Shown: positions 50,741 through 62,491 of the stretch, one piece after another
Numbering within the stretch: position 1 is the first letter of the stretch
Layout of the letters: each line of letters begins with the position of its first letter
Source of the DNA: Rhizophagus irregularis
Taxonomy: Eukaryota; Glomeromycota; Glomeromycetes; Glomerales; Glomeraceae
Direction: 5' to 3'
Assembly (NCBI RefSeq): GCF_026210795.1
Contig: NC_089453.1
Span: 2,420,501 to 2,484,500, forward strand
DNA length: 64,000 nt
Position numbers and translations under genes: made by a program
The notes under the pieces: model-generated
What the model saw: only the letters and a program-made list of their open reading frames with translations
What the model was told of the DNA's origin: nothing
Database searches by the model: none

Positions 50741-51524
50741 TGAGCTCTTTTTATAACGAATTTTGATATAACAAATTTCACAATACAACGAATCTTTAAT
50801 GCGGTACCGATTTTAACATATGAATTCTCGTTATACCGAATATCACTAGTATACCGTCTAACGAAGTAATTCTTATAATCCGCACATACAAAATAACTCT
50901 TTATAATGAATTTTTTAAAAAAAAACGATTAACATAAAGTAGAGACTGGATCCGTTATCTGTTTGAATTTTCAGTAAAATTATAATTTAAATTTACAATT
51001 AAGTGTTTGAAGCAAAAAATTTTTGGAATAAATATTTTTATATATACAGTAGCAATAGATTCGCTATACACAAATTACACTTTGGACCGGATATCCGTCG
51101 GATATTAAATTCTAGATCAATTATTACAACATTACAAAAATAAAATTTTAAAACTTTATCATTATATATGATCATTGGCTTAATGACTACCCGTTAAACT
51201 ATTTAAATCTGCGGGTCACTATCTATAAATCTGAACGATCACCAAAATTATTAATATCCGTTCATCCAACCTCTAACATAAAGTGCAATTTGATGTTGAT
51301 TTCATGAAATTTTTCTCAAATAAGAAAATATACCACTTTAATCTGTTTTATCAAAAGATGGATTTATGTTTCGCAGTTTCATGACCATGAATCATTGAAT
51401 CATGATGTTTTACAAATCACAATTTCCTATATTTTACCGCATTATACCAAATTTTCCCATAATTCGGTTTAGCATTCTCAATGATCGGCCCGAACGCCTG
51501 CTTCGTTATATCGAGAGCTGACTG
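50741..51524. mobile_element. Degenerate pogo-like element, itself interrupted
   Basis: Left end GAGCTCTTTTTATAACGAAT, right end TTCGTTATATCGAGAGCTGA followed by CTGTA. The complement of the right end is the typical CAGTCAGCTCTCGATATAAC pogo/Fot terminus. The middle (about 51075-51290) holds a second, imperfect inverted pair (ATTACACTTTG... and ...AAAGTGCAAT). No transposase is visible. Confidence 0.6.
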
Positions 51525-52151
51525 TAGTAATTTGAAAATTCTTCCAGTTGCTAGTAACGTTTATTCAAGTATCAAACTTTTTTAATTTTAGTTCCACCTA
51601 TTCAGTAATTGCAAAATTATTTTCTTCAAGTAAAAGGTTTATTCATCTAAAATGATATCACAACAAATTTTTTTAAATATTAAAAGCATCTGGCTGATTG
51701 ATGTTTGAAAGATGATTTTACGAACATTATAAAATAATTTATTTTAATCCTCATATGACATTGTTTGCAAGCCAAGGATTTATTAGATTTTGCGTATTTT
51801 TAACAGATTTCTTCGCGTATTTTAACAAATTTTGGATCTATATATTTGTATGTGAAAAATGATCTTAATTGGAGCAAAAAAAAAAATAATAATAATTAGT
51901 ACGAGAATAATGTTTTTTTTTTCATTATAATACATTTTATATATGTTTACGTCTTTACGATATTAAATATCAAAGCTCAATGGGAAAATCATATGATAGT
52001 AAAAGTCCGAAATAACCGCAGCAAAGACGGGACTTACCGGAAGAGGATTATTAGCTGGTGACATCACTTAGTGTAAATCTTGCGCAAATTTTATTAAAAA
52101 ACCACTGCCTACGCTGCGTATATTTCGAATCTTAAATGTTTCTGACAATCA

Positions 52152-52320
52152 TTTAATTAACCGACGAGCAAATCAATTTAATTTAACCGACAAATCAACT
52201 TAATTTAACCGACAAATCAACTTAAATTAACCGTCAAATCACTTTAATTTAACCGTCAAATAACTTAATTTAACCGATAAATCAATTTAATTAACCGATA
52301 AATCATTTAATTTAGCCGCT
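52152..52320. repeat. Minisatellite, ~22-bp unit, about 8 copies
   Basis: The unit is close to TTTAACCGACAAATCAACTTAA, with substitutions (CGAC, CGTC, CGAT) that spread in small blocks. Confidence 0.9.
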
Positions 52321-53030
52321 TGACAATCATCGTGCAGACGGTGCAGTACAGCACATTCCGACGACAATCAACGTCATTAATATAATATTTATACAATGAG
52401 AACTTTATAATGCAAAGCATTAATAATCAACTGTAAATATCATATGGAATTATTGAATAAAGATCTTTTAACTGGTTTCTTTGAGAGTTATGCCATAACT
52501 GTATATGCATAACAAACAAAATAAACGCATAAAAAATGCTTTTTATTTTACAATTCCGGGAGTCGACCAAAGTAGAAATTTTAGAAAGTACTATAATTAC
52601 TGACATTTTTTTTTATGCATTAATGGTCGGTTGATTAGAAATTCCTCTCCCGAAAAAAGTTAAAAAATTATATTTATCGGTGATTTGATTCGATTAATTG
52701 AGCCAAACCCTTTCGAAAGGTGAGAATAACAAGTAAATAAATTACATATAAATTTATTAAAATTATCAAATTTTATTTATTTAGCTCATATTTATTATTA
52801 TTATTTTTTTTAGGAGACGAAGCGACTTTTGTGATCGATCAATAAAAATCAATATTTTTTTTTATTAATTAAACTATATAAAATCTTAATTATATAAAAA
52901 AGCTTTTTTTTTTTTTCCTTGAAAGAGAAAAATTAATTAATTATATACATACATATATATAACTTACATATTTATATCAATTACACTTAAAAATTTATCA
53001 TAATTAATTATTAATATTTAATATAATATC

Positions 53031-54200
53031 TTAAATACCATTAACATTATTATTGGGTTTCATGCCCCATATTCTGTAAGTATCTATGATGGTATCAAAT
53101 TCCCCAATTTCTTTCAGTACTTCCTTCCATGATTCTTCATAATCACTTGAATCAGTATTCATCAATTGAATCATCATTTCATTGATTGTTTCTTTGAAAA
53201 ACATTGTTACATGCTGTTCAAATAATATTCCTATATTATCACCTTTCTTACCTAGTAAAATTGATCTATTATCATGTTGTGACGCTTCAAGATTACTAGA
53301 GAAAAGTGACCTTATGTGGTTACGAGGTTTTAAATCCGCATCACTAGCTTCAAATAATAACATATCTTTGATGATAAAAAGAGAATAAATTTATTAAGAA
53401 ATTTATAATTGAACGAATTTTTTTCAATAATATAATAAAAAACGTACAATGTCCGATGAATTGCATAAATTTTGGACCAAGATTTCCGTCTACAAAATCA
53501 AATCCCTGTATCTAATAAATAAAAGTAATAGTTTTTTAATAGATGTTTTTAATAAAAAAAAATATATATAATTAATTTATCTTACCTCTATGTATCCACC
53601 TGGTTTCGTTACTCTTTTAATATTATAATAATTTTAGAAAATGAAATTTAATTAAAAATGTGCATTAATAAAAAAGAATCTATCATACCTTATTAACTCC
53701 TTAATAATAAATTCCCAGTTTTCTAAAAGAAAGACGGGTTCTATTGTATTTAAGTGAGTGAAATCAAAATAATTATCCTCTGAAGGTATTCCATCCATTA
53801 AATCTGCGCTAAGAAAATTTACGTTATTAGGTTTAATTTCTGATGGAAATAATTTATATCTATCAATTCCGACAAATTCCGCGGATTGATATTCATTCGC
53901 TAATTCTAAAACAAAAGTTCCAGCGTAACATAATGCATCTAATATTTTTCCATCACCATTTATAATATTGTTTATCGGAGAAGAAAAATTTGTTGACCAA
54001 ATTGATTTTACAATAAAATGATGTTGATGTAAAAAATCGATATCACCATCTGAACTCGGAAATTTCACCGATGTTTTTGATGATATTGATGATGTAAATG
54101 ATGACATTAATGATAACGCTTCCGATGATTTTCTTTCACGGATCGGTTTGGTTTTGTTTTTTGATTTTGCTTGTTTAATCTTTGTTTGAATTACTCCCAT
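53031..54200 (-). CDS. SAM-dependent methyltransferase-like protein with degenerate SAM motif
   Basis: Four exons, 54200-53689, 53613-53586, 53511-53448 and 53365-53031 (phases 2, 0, 1), give 312 aa. The N-terminus MGVIQTKIKQ fits the N-myristoylation rule (Gly2, Thr6) and is followed by a Lys/Arg/Ser-rich tail. The class I Rossmann methyltransferase fold is recognisable: motif I KILDALCYAGTFVLELANEY (86-104), acidic-loop GIDRYKLFPSEIKPNNV (111-127), DNYFDFTHL (142-150) and the post-core RVTKPGGYIE (171-180), formed across exon 2. In this Glomeromycotina family motif I is usually DxGCGPG; here Gly90 is Leu and Gly92 is Tyr. SAM binding may be weak or lost, so it could be a pseudoenzyme. Substrate unknown. 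No operon partner; it is isolated in intergenic DNA. Confidence 0.8.
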
Positions 54201-57200
54201 ATTTTATTTTTTTTTTAAAAAAAAAATATTATTACTATTAATGTAAGGAATGTGATAAATTATATATAAATTATATAAAAATGCAAAATTAAAAGTAAAA
54301 ATAATTAAGAAATGTTAAAAAATTATTACTTTTTTTTATAAAAAATCAAATAAATACAAGTTTCTTTCTATTTATTTTGGATTTTTTTTTTCATTATTAT
54401 TAAAAGTAAATAAATAAAAGTGGTGTAACACTAATATTTACAGTTTATATTGTTTTAATATTTTTAATATAAATAAATATGAATAAAAAGACGCATGGAA
54501 TAGAACAAAGAACAAAGAATGAAAAAAGGAAACTCCTTTTTTTTAAAAAAAAATGAATTAAAATAAAAAAAAATAAATTAAATTAGGTTAGAATAAAAAA
54601 TCCTCGGTTTTTAGAATAATTTGTCCACAAAAAGAACCGAAATTTAAATTAATCGGTTTTTTAAATTGTTTTAAAACGAGATCAACGTGAAAAAAAAGAA
54701 AATTATCCAAAATATAAATTATAAATGATTAAATAAAAGTCCAAATTTATCGATCATTTACGTGAATGAATTTTTTGCATAAAATTCTCTCCTTAATCTT
54801 AATGATATCTGCTAACCTTTTGAACTCTTTAATTTCATCGATTTTTTTTTCTTTTTTTTTTTAAGATACAAAAACATTTATGCAGCATGTATCATCATGT
54901 ACATCCACAACAATGTCAAAAAACAAAATAATTTGTACAAATAAATTTCAAATATAAATAAACCAATTAATATTTTATAAGTATGAATGCATGCAAAGTT
55001 TATTCTTTTGTTCCGGAATAAAGTAAGGAAGTAAATATGTAAATCATTTAACCCTGCATACGCCGCAGTATTTTCTAAAAGTGATAAACGTTTGATTAAT
55101 TTTAGAACTTTGTTAAATATTGGAATTTTGTGTCATGCATAAAATGAACTTTAAAATTAGAACGTTACGTCTAGAACATTGAAAAAAAACTTGTCAGTTG
55201 AATTTAGATTTAGATGTTCCATGTGAAAAAATATAATAAATGGTTTATATAAACAAATTAACGTAATTGTTATTTTTCAAGTATTTTAAATGAATTTAAG
55301 GTTTCGGTTATTCCCCAATCCGACTCACATAATGAAAACATCTAATTTTTAATTCATAATTTTTCTATTATTTCGACTAAAAGATCCCTTTTACCTCTCA
55401 CATATATTAATTTTGCATTTTGTTACCTCGAATCAAATCACAGAAAAAAAAAGTATGTGTTATGTATTGGCTCGCATGGTTTTTTTTAGTTTGTGTTTCC
55501 ATTTTATGCCGTTGGGCGTCAGATCGCTCAGGTGATTTTTAGGCGTCAGATACTGGCTTAAATCATCGGTTATGCCCTGGCCAGCATTACTGTCGATCAT
55601 TTCTACAAATCACATAATTGGTACCCCGATAAATATTTTTCTGGGTACATATTAATGTGTAACAATTATCATCTTTTCTAAAAAGAATACTTGGTATTAG
55701 AGGACCAAATTCCTAACCTTATTAAATAATCCCATAAATTAATCCTAGTTTCATCCAACATTTTTTTAGGGTTTACGCCATATAAACTTTACACTTATTA
55801 GAATGCAGGTTTTTAATCAAATGAACAGATGCATAGTTTAATTAAATACCTATTAATATTGTATATAATATATAAAAAAACGCAAAATGGCGTGATTTAT
55901 TTATTTAAGGATTTATTGTGTGAAAATTTCCATATTCAAAAAATACGATACATTCTTTTAATAATTTCAAGATTGAAATTTTATTTAACCATCTAAGGGT
56001 CTAAGGTCGTACAAATTAATTACGTACTACCTAACTTCATTAGTAACGGACTTTACCAGTTACCACGCCATTCATGTACAATAAATTATATCCGATATTC
56101 CAGCGTAATTTTACGCCATCGTAAATGTTACGCAAGGTTGGGCTGTCGTAACGTGATACTTCTTATCAAATACTATCAAGAATTAACCACATGCTCTATA
56201 TAATAATTAATTAATTAATCAATAATAATATCAAAGAAATAGAATTCCAATACTAAAATTTTTTCCTTCCAAAAAACGTAAAAAATAAAAAAAAAATAAA
56301 AAGAATGGCTGTAAGAATTTTCAAAAAATAAAATTTTAAATATAATCTTTTTTATATTAATATCCTGACCGACGTTAACATCTTTTTTCGTTAATAGATT
56401 AATTTATTAATTTTTCACTTGAGATATCATAATACATATATTTTATCTTTTTTATTCAATAGGCAGATTTTTAATCACCAATACCGGAACAACCCCTGAA
56501 TAGAGCCACGCCATACCAGGTGTTTGTCCTGATTTTTTACTCTTGTGTTATTATTATTCAAATACAATTTTACAAATTTTAATTAACAATATTAATTTTA
56601 ATTTTAAATAATTATTGCTCACGGGTACATCTGCAGGCTGGGTGGAGTGTTTTCTTGGAAAAATTTTGTTTACGTAAAATAGATCTTCTATAATAACATA
56701 CTTCTCCCTGTGAGAACAAACAAAAAATTTAAATGATCATGAGTGATTTGTTATTGTTTCATTACCGTATAACAAAATAAAGTTCTAAGAATGGATAAAT
56801 TAAGATTACAACCTACCGTAAAATAAAATATGAATTTAATTTACCGTTTATCCATTTCACGATATGAGTTTTCAGTTTGTATTGATTTACTATGGAATGA
56901 AATCCAATAGGATCGGCAATCCCACATTTTGCGCGTAAATTTGAAATTTATTTACCACATAATTTTATCTATTCGATAATGAAAATCTCCACTTTTTGTA
57001 AGAACCATAGTACATTTTGTATTTTTGTGATATCTATACGCTTGTCATTATTATTCTATATTCTTTTTTTAAACCTATTAAAGTTGTAAAAAAAGTACTA
57101 TACAAATAAAAAAACATTTAAAAATGTGAAACTCAATCAAAGAATAGACGTTAAAAAATTTACCTTGTCGAACATTTTCCTGGATGACTTTTTCCTGAAT

Positions 57201-58561
57201 ATACTCTTCCCAAGTTAATTTTCCGAACGCCCGAATTATGAATTCAATATCTCGAATCCAATATCCAAATATTCAGCATAAAAAATAATTCATTTGATAA
57301 TAATATTGCGCAGAATGCGCAGAATGGAATACTATAAAATCAGTAGTTTCGATAAGTCTTACTGTAAAATATCCACTCACGGTAGATAAATTTGATAAAA
57401 TTCGAGAAATTGGATATTTCATGTGATCCGGCGGTTTTCCGGCCATCCGAGAATTCAGGATTCGGAAATAGCATTAGTATTTGGAAAATTTATGTTTCGG
57501 GAAATGATCCAGTTCGAGAAATGGATATTCAGAAAACTGACTTCGGGAAATGATATACAGATTCGAGAAATTGTACTATAAACAAAAATTTAGCCAATCA
57601 CTAAGGTTTTCTGATTCATTTTATTATACAGTAAAGATTTATTAATTCTGGCCGGCATTAAATAATTGGTTGCTAAATTTTTTTTCGCTTGATCGCTTTG
57701 TCTCTAACACTGCTTACCTTTTGCTTCCACAAGAAATACTACCACTAGTATCACATACAAAAACTGTAAACATAGTGGTAAAAGTAATATACTAATATAT
57801 AACCCAATTTTTTGGGCAAGCGCTTTACTGATACTATTATACTGGGAGACCGGAATTTATAAACAGATTAAACACCTATTGGTTATAATAAGCCACGTTT
57901 ATCCTACAATGATAATGTCCGTTATTTACTTGAACATGGTGAACTTGAAGGTGGCCTAGACGAAGAGGTGCGGTTATATTATGAACTGGAGTCCTGAAGT
58001 TTATAATATTGGAGAAGTCGTATACAAAAAAAACAACCGGTCTTTTATAAACTACTTGATGACCAAAGCGTAAGTCTGTTAGAGAGAAACTATTACTTGT
58101 TAATGCATCTCTATAAAAAATTTTATCCGTAATTTTTGTAAAAACTCGGTAAAAATGAGTCTTTCACGGATCCATTCACGGAAAATGTAAGTAATTCAAT
58201 AAATTCCGTGATATAAGGTTATTAATTCCGGAAATATGAGCCTTTTACGGAAAAAAGATGGAATATTAAAAATGGATCGACTTTTTTTACAGGAAATATG
58301 ATGGTATTGCATGATATATTCCAAAAGTAAGGTTATCTAATTTTTCAAGATATTCGAAGTCATCCCCATATATTGGCGATAAGGTTTTTCTTTACCCATA
58401 CATGTAGGATACATACTTCATAATCGTATTTAAATTGAAGAATGATATACAAACACATGACCATAATTGATCACGTGCAATTGATTTTTTGTAGGACAAT
58501 CGATGATTATTCATTTATTTCAACGCTAAACTTTCAAACTATTGACACTAATTCTATGAAT
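54201..58561. other. Intergenic, no gene recognised
   Basis: AT-rich. A short direct repeat GGCGTCAGAT occurs at about 55514 and 55544. Degenerate TTCGAGAAATTGGATATT / TTCGGGAAATGAT motifs recur at 57400-57580. The MITE-like hairpin at 58109-58293 is listed separately. Confidence 0.5.
58109..58293. repeat. MITE-like segment related (inverted) to 15483-15597
   Basis: TCTATAAAAAATTTTATCCG at the left. Inside, ATCCATTCACGGAAAATGTA, CCGTGATATAAGGTTATTAA and GAGCCTTTTACGG are found in reverse complement at 15483-15597. The CTCTATAAAA-like end suggests kinship with the CCCTATAAAA elements. No target duplication is evident. Confidence 0.55.
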
Positions 58562-60909
58562 TTATACAAAAGGATTAAAATATTCACTATTTCGTTTTAC
58601 AAACAATAATTCGTTAACAGATTCTGGTTTTAAATGATTTCGATCAGTGGTAATTTGATTTCTAGCATCACTAAAAAGCCGTTCGCTTGGTACTGATGTA
58701 GCTGGAACACCTAAATATTTTCTAGCTATTTCAAATAAAGTTGGGAACTTTTGTTTATTATCAATCCACCACTGGAATGGATCTGTTTCGGAAGAAGCTT
58801 GAGGAGTTCTAATATTATCCAAGTAGCAATTTAGTTCATCATCACTTTCATCCACCTCATCCTCATCTAACCCAAATAAACGTGACTTAAATCCACCAAT
58901 TTGATAATTATGCTTCATATTTGTTTTTTGAGGCGTAGCAGCAGCTTGATTTTTCAATAATTGATATTCCTCTTTCAATAAAGATATTGCAGCTTCCCTT
59001 ACTTCTTCAGGCCATCCACGCATTTTTTTAAATCTTGAATCCAAAAGGCTTGCAAGTAAAGCAAATTTAGGTGGTGAATCAAAATAATAAAATAGTGCAT
59101 CATAAATTGACTTTTTAATTGAATTAATAATAGTGTCAATTTTAGGTAAAGTCGAATATGAATTATGCTTATCTGCTTCCTTTTTCTCAGATTCACATTC
59201 ATCTTCAGAACCCTCAATGATAGTAACATTATCATAATCTAAAAATAAGTTAAAAATATATAATATATCAGAAATATTATCGCCTATTCAAGAAATAATT
59301 CACAACAACTCAATCTAATATTACTTAACCATTCAAGCTATTATTACTCACCACTTTCATCACTTTCACCACTTTCAATATTTTCCACATTTTCCACATT
59401 TTCAATATTTTCCTCATCATCTTCTGGTATATAATCATAATTTAATGTATAGATTGATGGGTATATTAAAGAAAGTGTACAATATTTTTGGCCACCTAGC
59501 CATTCTGTTGCTTCTTCAATTGGTTCAAAAATTTTAATGAGCTCATCTAAAAGTTTCCATTCATAGTCTGAAAGATATAACTTTTTTAATTGTTTGTAAT
59601 CTTTTTGAGATTCATTATCATTTTCTAAACATAAGTTTAAAATGACCCGCTTAATAGGATCTTTCAATTTCTGCAATCTTTTCCAGGAAGTCAAAGATGA
59701 TCCCCATCGAGTTTTGACATCATTGATAGTTCGCAAAATCTTTAAAGAACTTTGCTGTAGTGGTGAGCTTGAATTATTTGTTATCTCTGCATTATTTCCA
59801 GATGCTAATTCATTCTGTGCTTCCTCTAACCGTTGATTTTGCTTTGGAAAATTAAAAAATTGCACTAATTTCTTGAATTGCTGAGTATATATTTTAACTT
59901 TTTCTAACCCTCTCATAACACAAAGCTGCAGAGTATTCGCAGAGCATGGTACACGATCTATACCATCCCATTCACGTATAGTTTTAATCATATTACTACT
60001 ATTATCAGTGACTGCTACTTTAACTTTACTTTCCAGCCCAAGTAATTGAAGTTTTTTAATAATAGTTTGACGAATATTATCACCAGAGTGTGGATATTCA
60101 ATTGGCTCAACGCATAGTAATATATCATACAACTCCATTTTATCTGAAAGCCAATGACATGTAATCCCAATGTAACCAGATTTCGCATGAGAAGTCCAAA
60201 GATCGGTAGTTATAGCTGCTGTTTCACATGTTTGAATGATCATTTCCTTTATAGCCTGAAATACAGCTTGATAACCACAACCAATATCTTTTTTGATCGT
60301 TACGTAGCATGGTGGCTGAAATGCAGGGTCAAACTTATTAATCATACGTAAAAATCCTTTTCCGTTTACTGAATTAAAAGGTTGAGAATCTGTTACTAGC
60401 CAGTCAGCTACAGCATTTCTCAATTCTTGTTGTTTAGATTTATTATGTGGAATAATTTTTTTTAATTTTGGATCATTAATCTTTAATTGCTGCTATAGAA
60501 TAAAAAGCAATATATTGTTTAATTTGTAAAAATATTAATTTAGCATATAACAAAATAACATTTACTATAATGCTTGTCTTACATTTTTTTCCTTTTCAAA
60601 CTCTTTATGAACAGAATTTAAATGTTGTTGTTGAGTGCTAGTTTGGGTATTATACATACAGCTATAGTTACATTCTTCCTCTATACCACCTCTTAATACC
60701 TTATATCGGCAATAAGCGCGTCCATCAGTTTTAATACCAAAATGCTTCCATACCCAACTTTTTTTATTAGGCCCAAGGTCAACCCACTGTGGTTCTTGTG
60801 GTTCTTCTTGATTGTTATTTGAGCCTGCTGAGCCATTATTAATTTTTTTAGATTGTTGAGTTAATGAGATATTATTTGAATATTTACGTTTTTTATTCTT
60901 GTCTGACAT
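58562..60909 (-). CDS. hAT transposase, structurally intact
   Basis: Three exons, 60909-60583, 60492-59352 and 59238-58562, with phases 0 and 1, encode 714 aa without internal stops. I start at the ATG giving MSDKNKKRKYSNN. Order: a basic N-terminus; a BED-type zinc finger (about 60-105; RAYCRYKVL ... HLNSVH), with one canonical Cys apparently replaced; the RNase H-like core with ITTDLWTSHAKSGYIGITCH (first Asp at 206) and VAVTDNSSNM (second Asp at 272); the all-alpha insertion with DVKTRWGSSLTSWKRL; and the hAT C-terminal dimerisation domain (642-705; DPFQWW ... FEIARKYLGVPATSVPSERL). It would excise and integrate DNA in the nucleus. I found no convincing terminal inverted repeats or 8-bp duplication around it, so it is either an element with ends I missed or a captured gene. 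Confidence 0.85.
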
Positions 60910-61332
60910 TTTTTTTAAAACAAATACGTGTTTTTTCGCGTCAAATACTTTTCGCGTCAAATACAATGGGAAAATAAATTTGCGCGATTATACCGATCAT
61001 CTGATCTTCAAATTTAAACGATAATTAAATACTATTTATAAATAAAATTGTTGTGAAACGTTATAAAATAAAAGAAACTAAAAAGGTATCTTTTACGCAT
61101 TTTACCATAATTATTTAATTTAGAAAAAGTAATTTTTTTTCGCATAAAAAAATTTTTATTTATATTTATTTGTTATATTACATAATATTACAGCCCATAT
61201 TATGCCCCCAGTTGATAATTTTGTTATCCTATTATTTTTTTATGATTCGTTTTATATGAAAAAGTTCTAATGCTATTTTTGGATAATTTCCTGTTATTTT
61301 CATATTGATTTCTCCATTAGACCTTTTTCATC

Positions 61333-61532
61333 TCCTATAAAAAACGAAATGGGTTAAATTTGTTTTATATTTGTACTCATGTGTAATAGATGCCTAAAAA
61401 AGAGCACCATTTTGTTTAAATTTTTTTTTTTATAATAAGACATAAATCGGACTAAAATGGTGCTTTGTCAGACGTTTTTTACACATAAACACAAATATAA
61501 ACCGAATTTAACACATTACATTTTTATAAGGA
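61333..61532. repeat. Hairpin element with CCTATAAAA-like ends
   Basis: Left: CCTATAAAAAACGAAATGGG, then TTAAATTTG ... GAGCACCATTTTG. Right: AAAATGGTGCTTTG ... CGAATTTAACACATTACATT, ending TTTATAAGG. It is a ~200-bp imperfect palindrome, possibly an old relative of the CCCTATAAAA family. Confidence 0.5.
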
Positions 61533-61808
61533 AGTAAGTTTAATGTTAAATACGACCTTGTATCTTCTAAAAATTTATTATAAAAGTCGTTTTTATTAAT
61601 TTCCATTTTTTTCGTTGTTAAAATATTTTTCCTTCCCAAAAATTTTAGCCGAGGGATTGACGATCGAGAGTTTTTTTTTTCATAAATACTGTACTTCTAT
61701 AGAATTAAAGCTACTGTAAATTTAGCTAAGTTTTTTGTATTAACTTAATCAAAATTTCATATCTTTAAACTTTTAAAATGTACAGTTTAATGTTTTGAGT
61801 GACATAAA

Positions 61809-62257
61809 TATAGGTGCCGTCGGAATTCCCTAATTACAGCATTACGGAATTACGGCATATGTCGTAAATAATGCCGTAACCGTAATAAAATGCCGTAATT
61901 AATAGTGATCACGTGACTCGAATAATACCAAATGATCGGCAAAAATATCTCCTTTTTAGAATCCTGTGTAACCATGTGTAACCCATTTCTTTGACAAAAT
62001 TTCATTTTTTGGAAATTTGTGTAATCACGTGATATAACGCGAAAAAAAGTTTTACGAACGGCTGAAATTAAGTTTAGTTTCCCTACCTGCTTCACATAAA
62101 ATAAATAAATGAAATTAAGTTTAGTCTTATTTATTTACGGCATATCTGATATTACACTACGGCATTACGGCATTACAGCAATTACGGTTTACGGTTTTTA
62201 ATTACGGTGATTACGGCACGTGCCTTAACCGTAATAATAATTTCGGCGGCAACTATA
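61809..62257. mobile_element. hAT-type MITE (TATAG-TGCCG ends) with 8-bp target duplication
   Basis: The ends are TATAGGTGCCGTCGG and CGGCGGCAACTATA, with GACATAAA at 61801-61808 and 62258-62265. Both arms are packed with short (TT)ACGGCAT/GCCGTAAT repeats. At 449 bp it has no transposase. It ends about 235 bp before the start codon at 62492, so it may contribute to that promoter. Confidence 0.9.
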
Positions 62258-62403
62258 GACATAAACCCTTTCACACTTGCCGAATTTCGCTAATACTGTA
62301 ATAAGTAATAAGCTAATCATCGCTGTCACGCTGTGTAATGGTGTAATACAGATCCCCATTACGCCAGAGGTAACATACGGCCTTACACAAGGTCAGCAGG
62401 TGA

Positions 62404-62417
62404 TGTTTATATAAACA
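62404..62417 (+). promoter_or_regulatory. TATA-box-like palindrome upstream of the half-kinase array gene
   Basis: TGTTTATATAAACA is a perfect 14-bp palindrome containing TATATAAA (62408-62415), about 80 bp before the ATG at 62492, a plausible distance for a core promoter. Confidence 0.5.
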
Positions 62418-62491
62418 AGGATCAACAAAATATTCATTTGGGTTCTTTCTATATTGAACTCTCTCTCCTGAAATTTATTAAATTATTCACG

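Larger units (their letters stand above)
48799..53030. other. Intergenic with MITEs and a minisatellite
   Basis: It contains the GC-rich element (49872-50266), the pogo-like element (50741-51524) and the minisatellite (52152-52320). The frames at 49544-49753 and 50425-50607 are open but carry no motif and no supporting context. Confidence 0.55.
60910..62491. other. Intergenic with two inverted-repeat elements
   Basis: It holds the hairpin element at 61333-61532, the hAT MITE at 61809-62257 and the promoter region of the gene at 62492. The 81-codon frame at 61850-62095 lies inside the MITE and is not a gene. Confidence 0.6.

Noticed and set aside
59642-60351. Plus-strand frames opposite the hAT gene
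   Set aside because: Shadows of the transposase coding strand.
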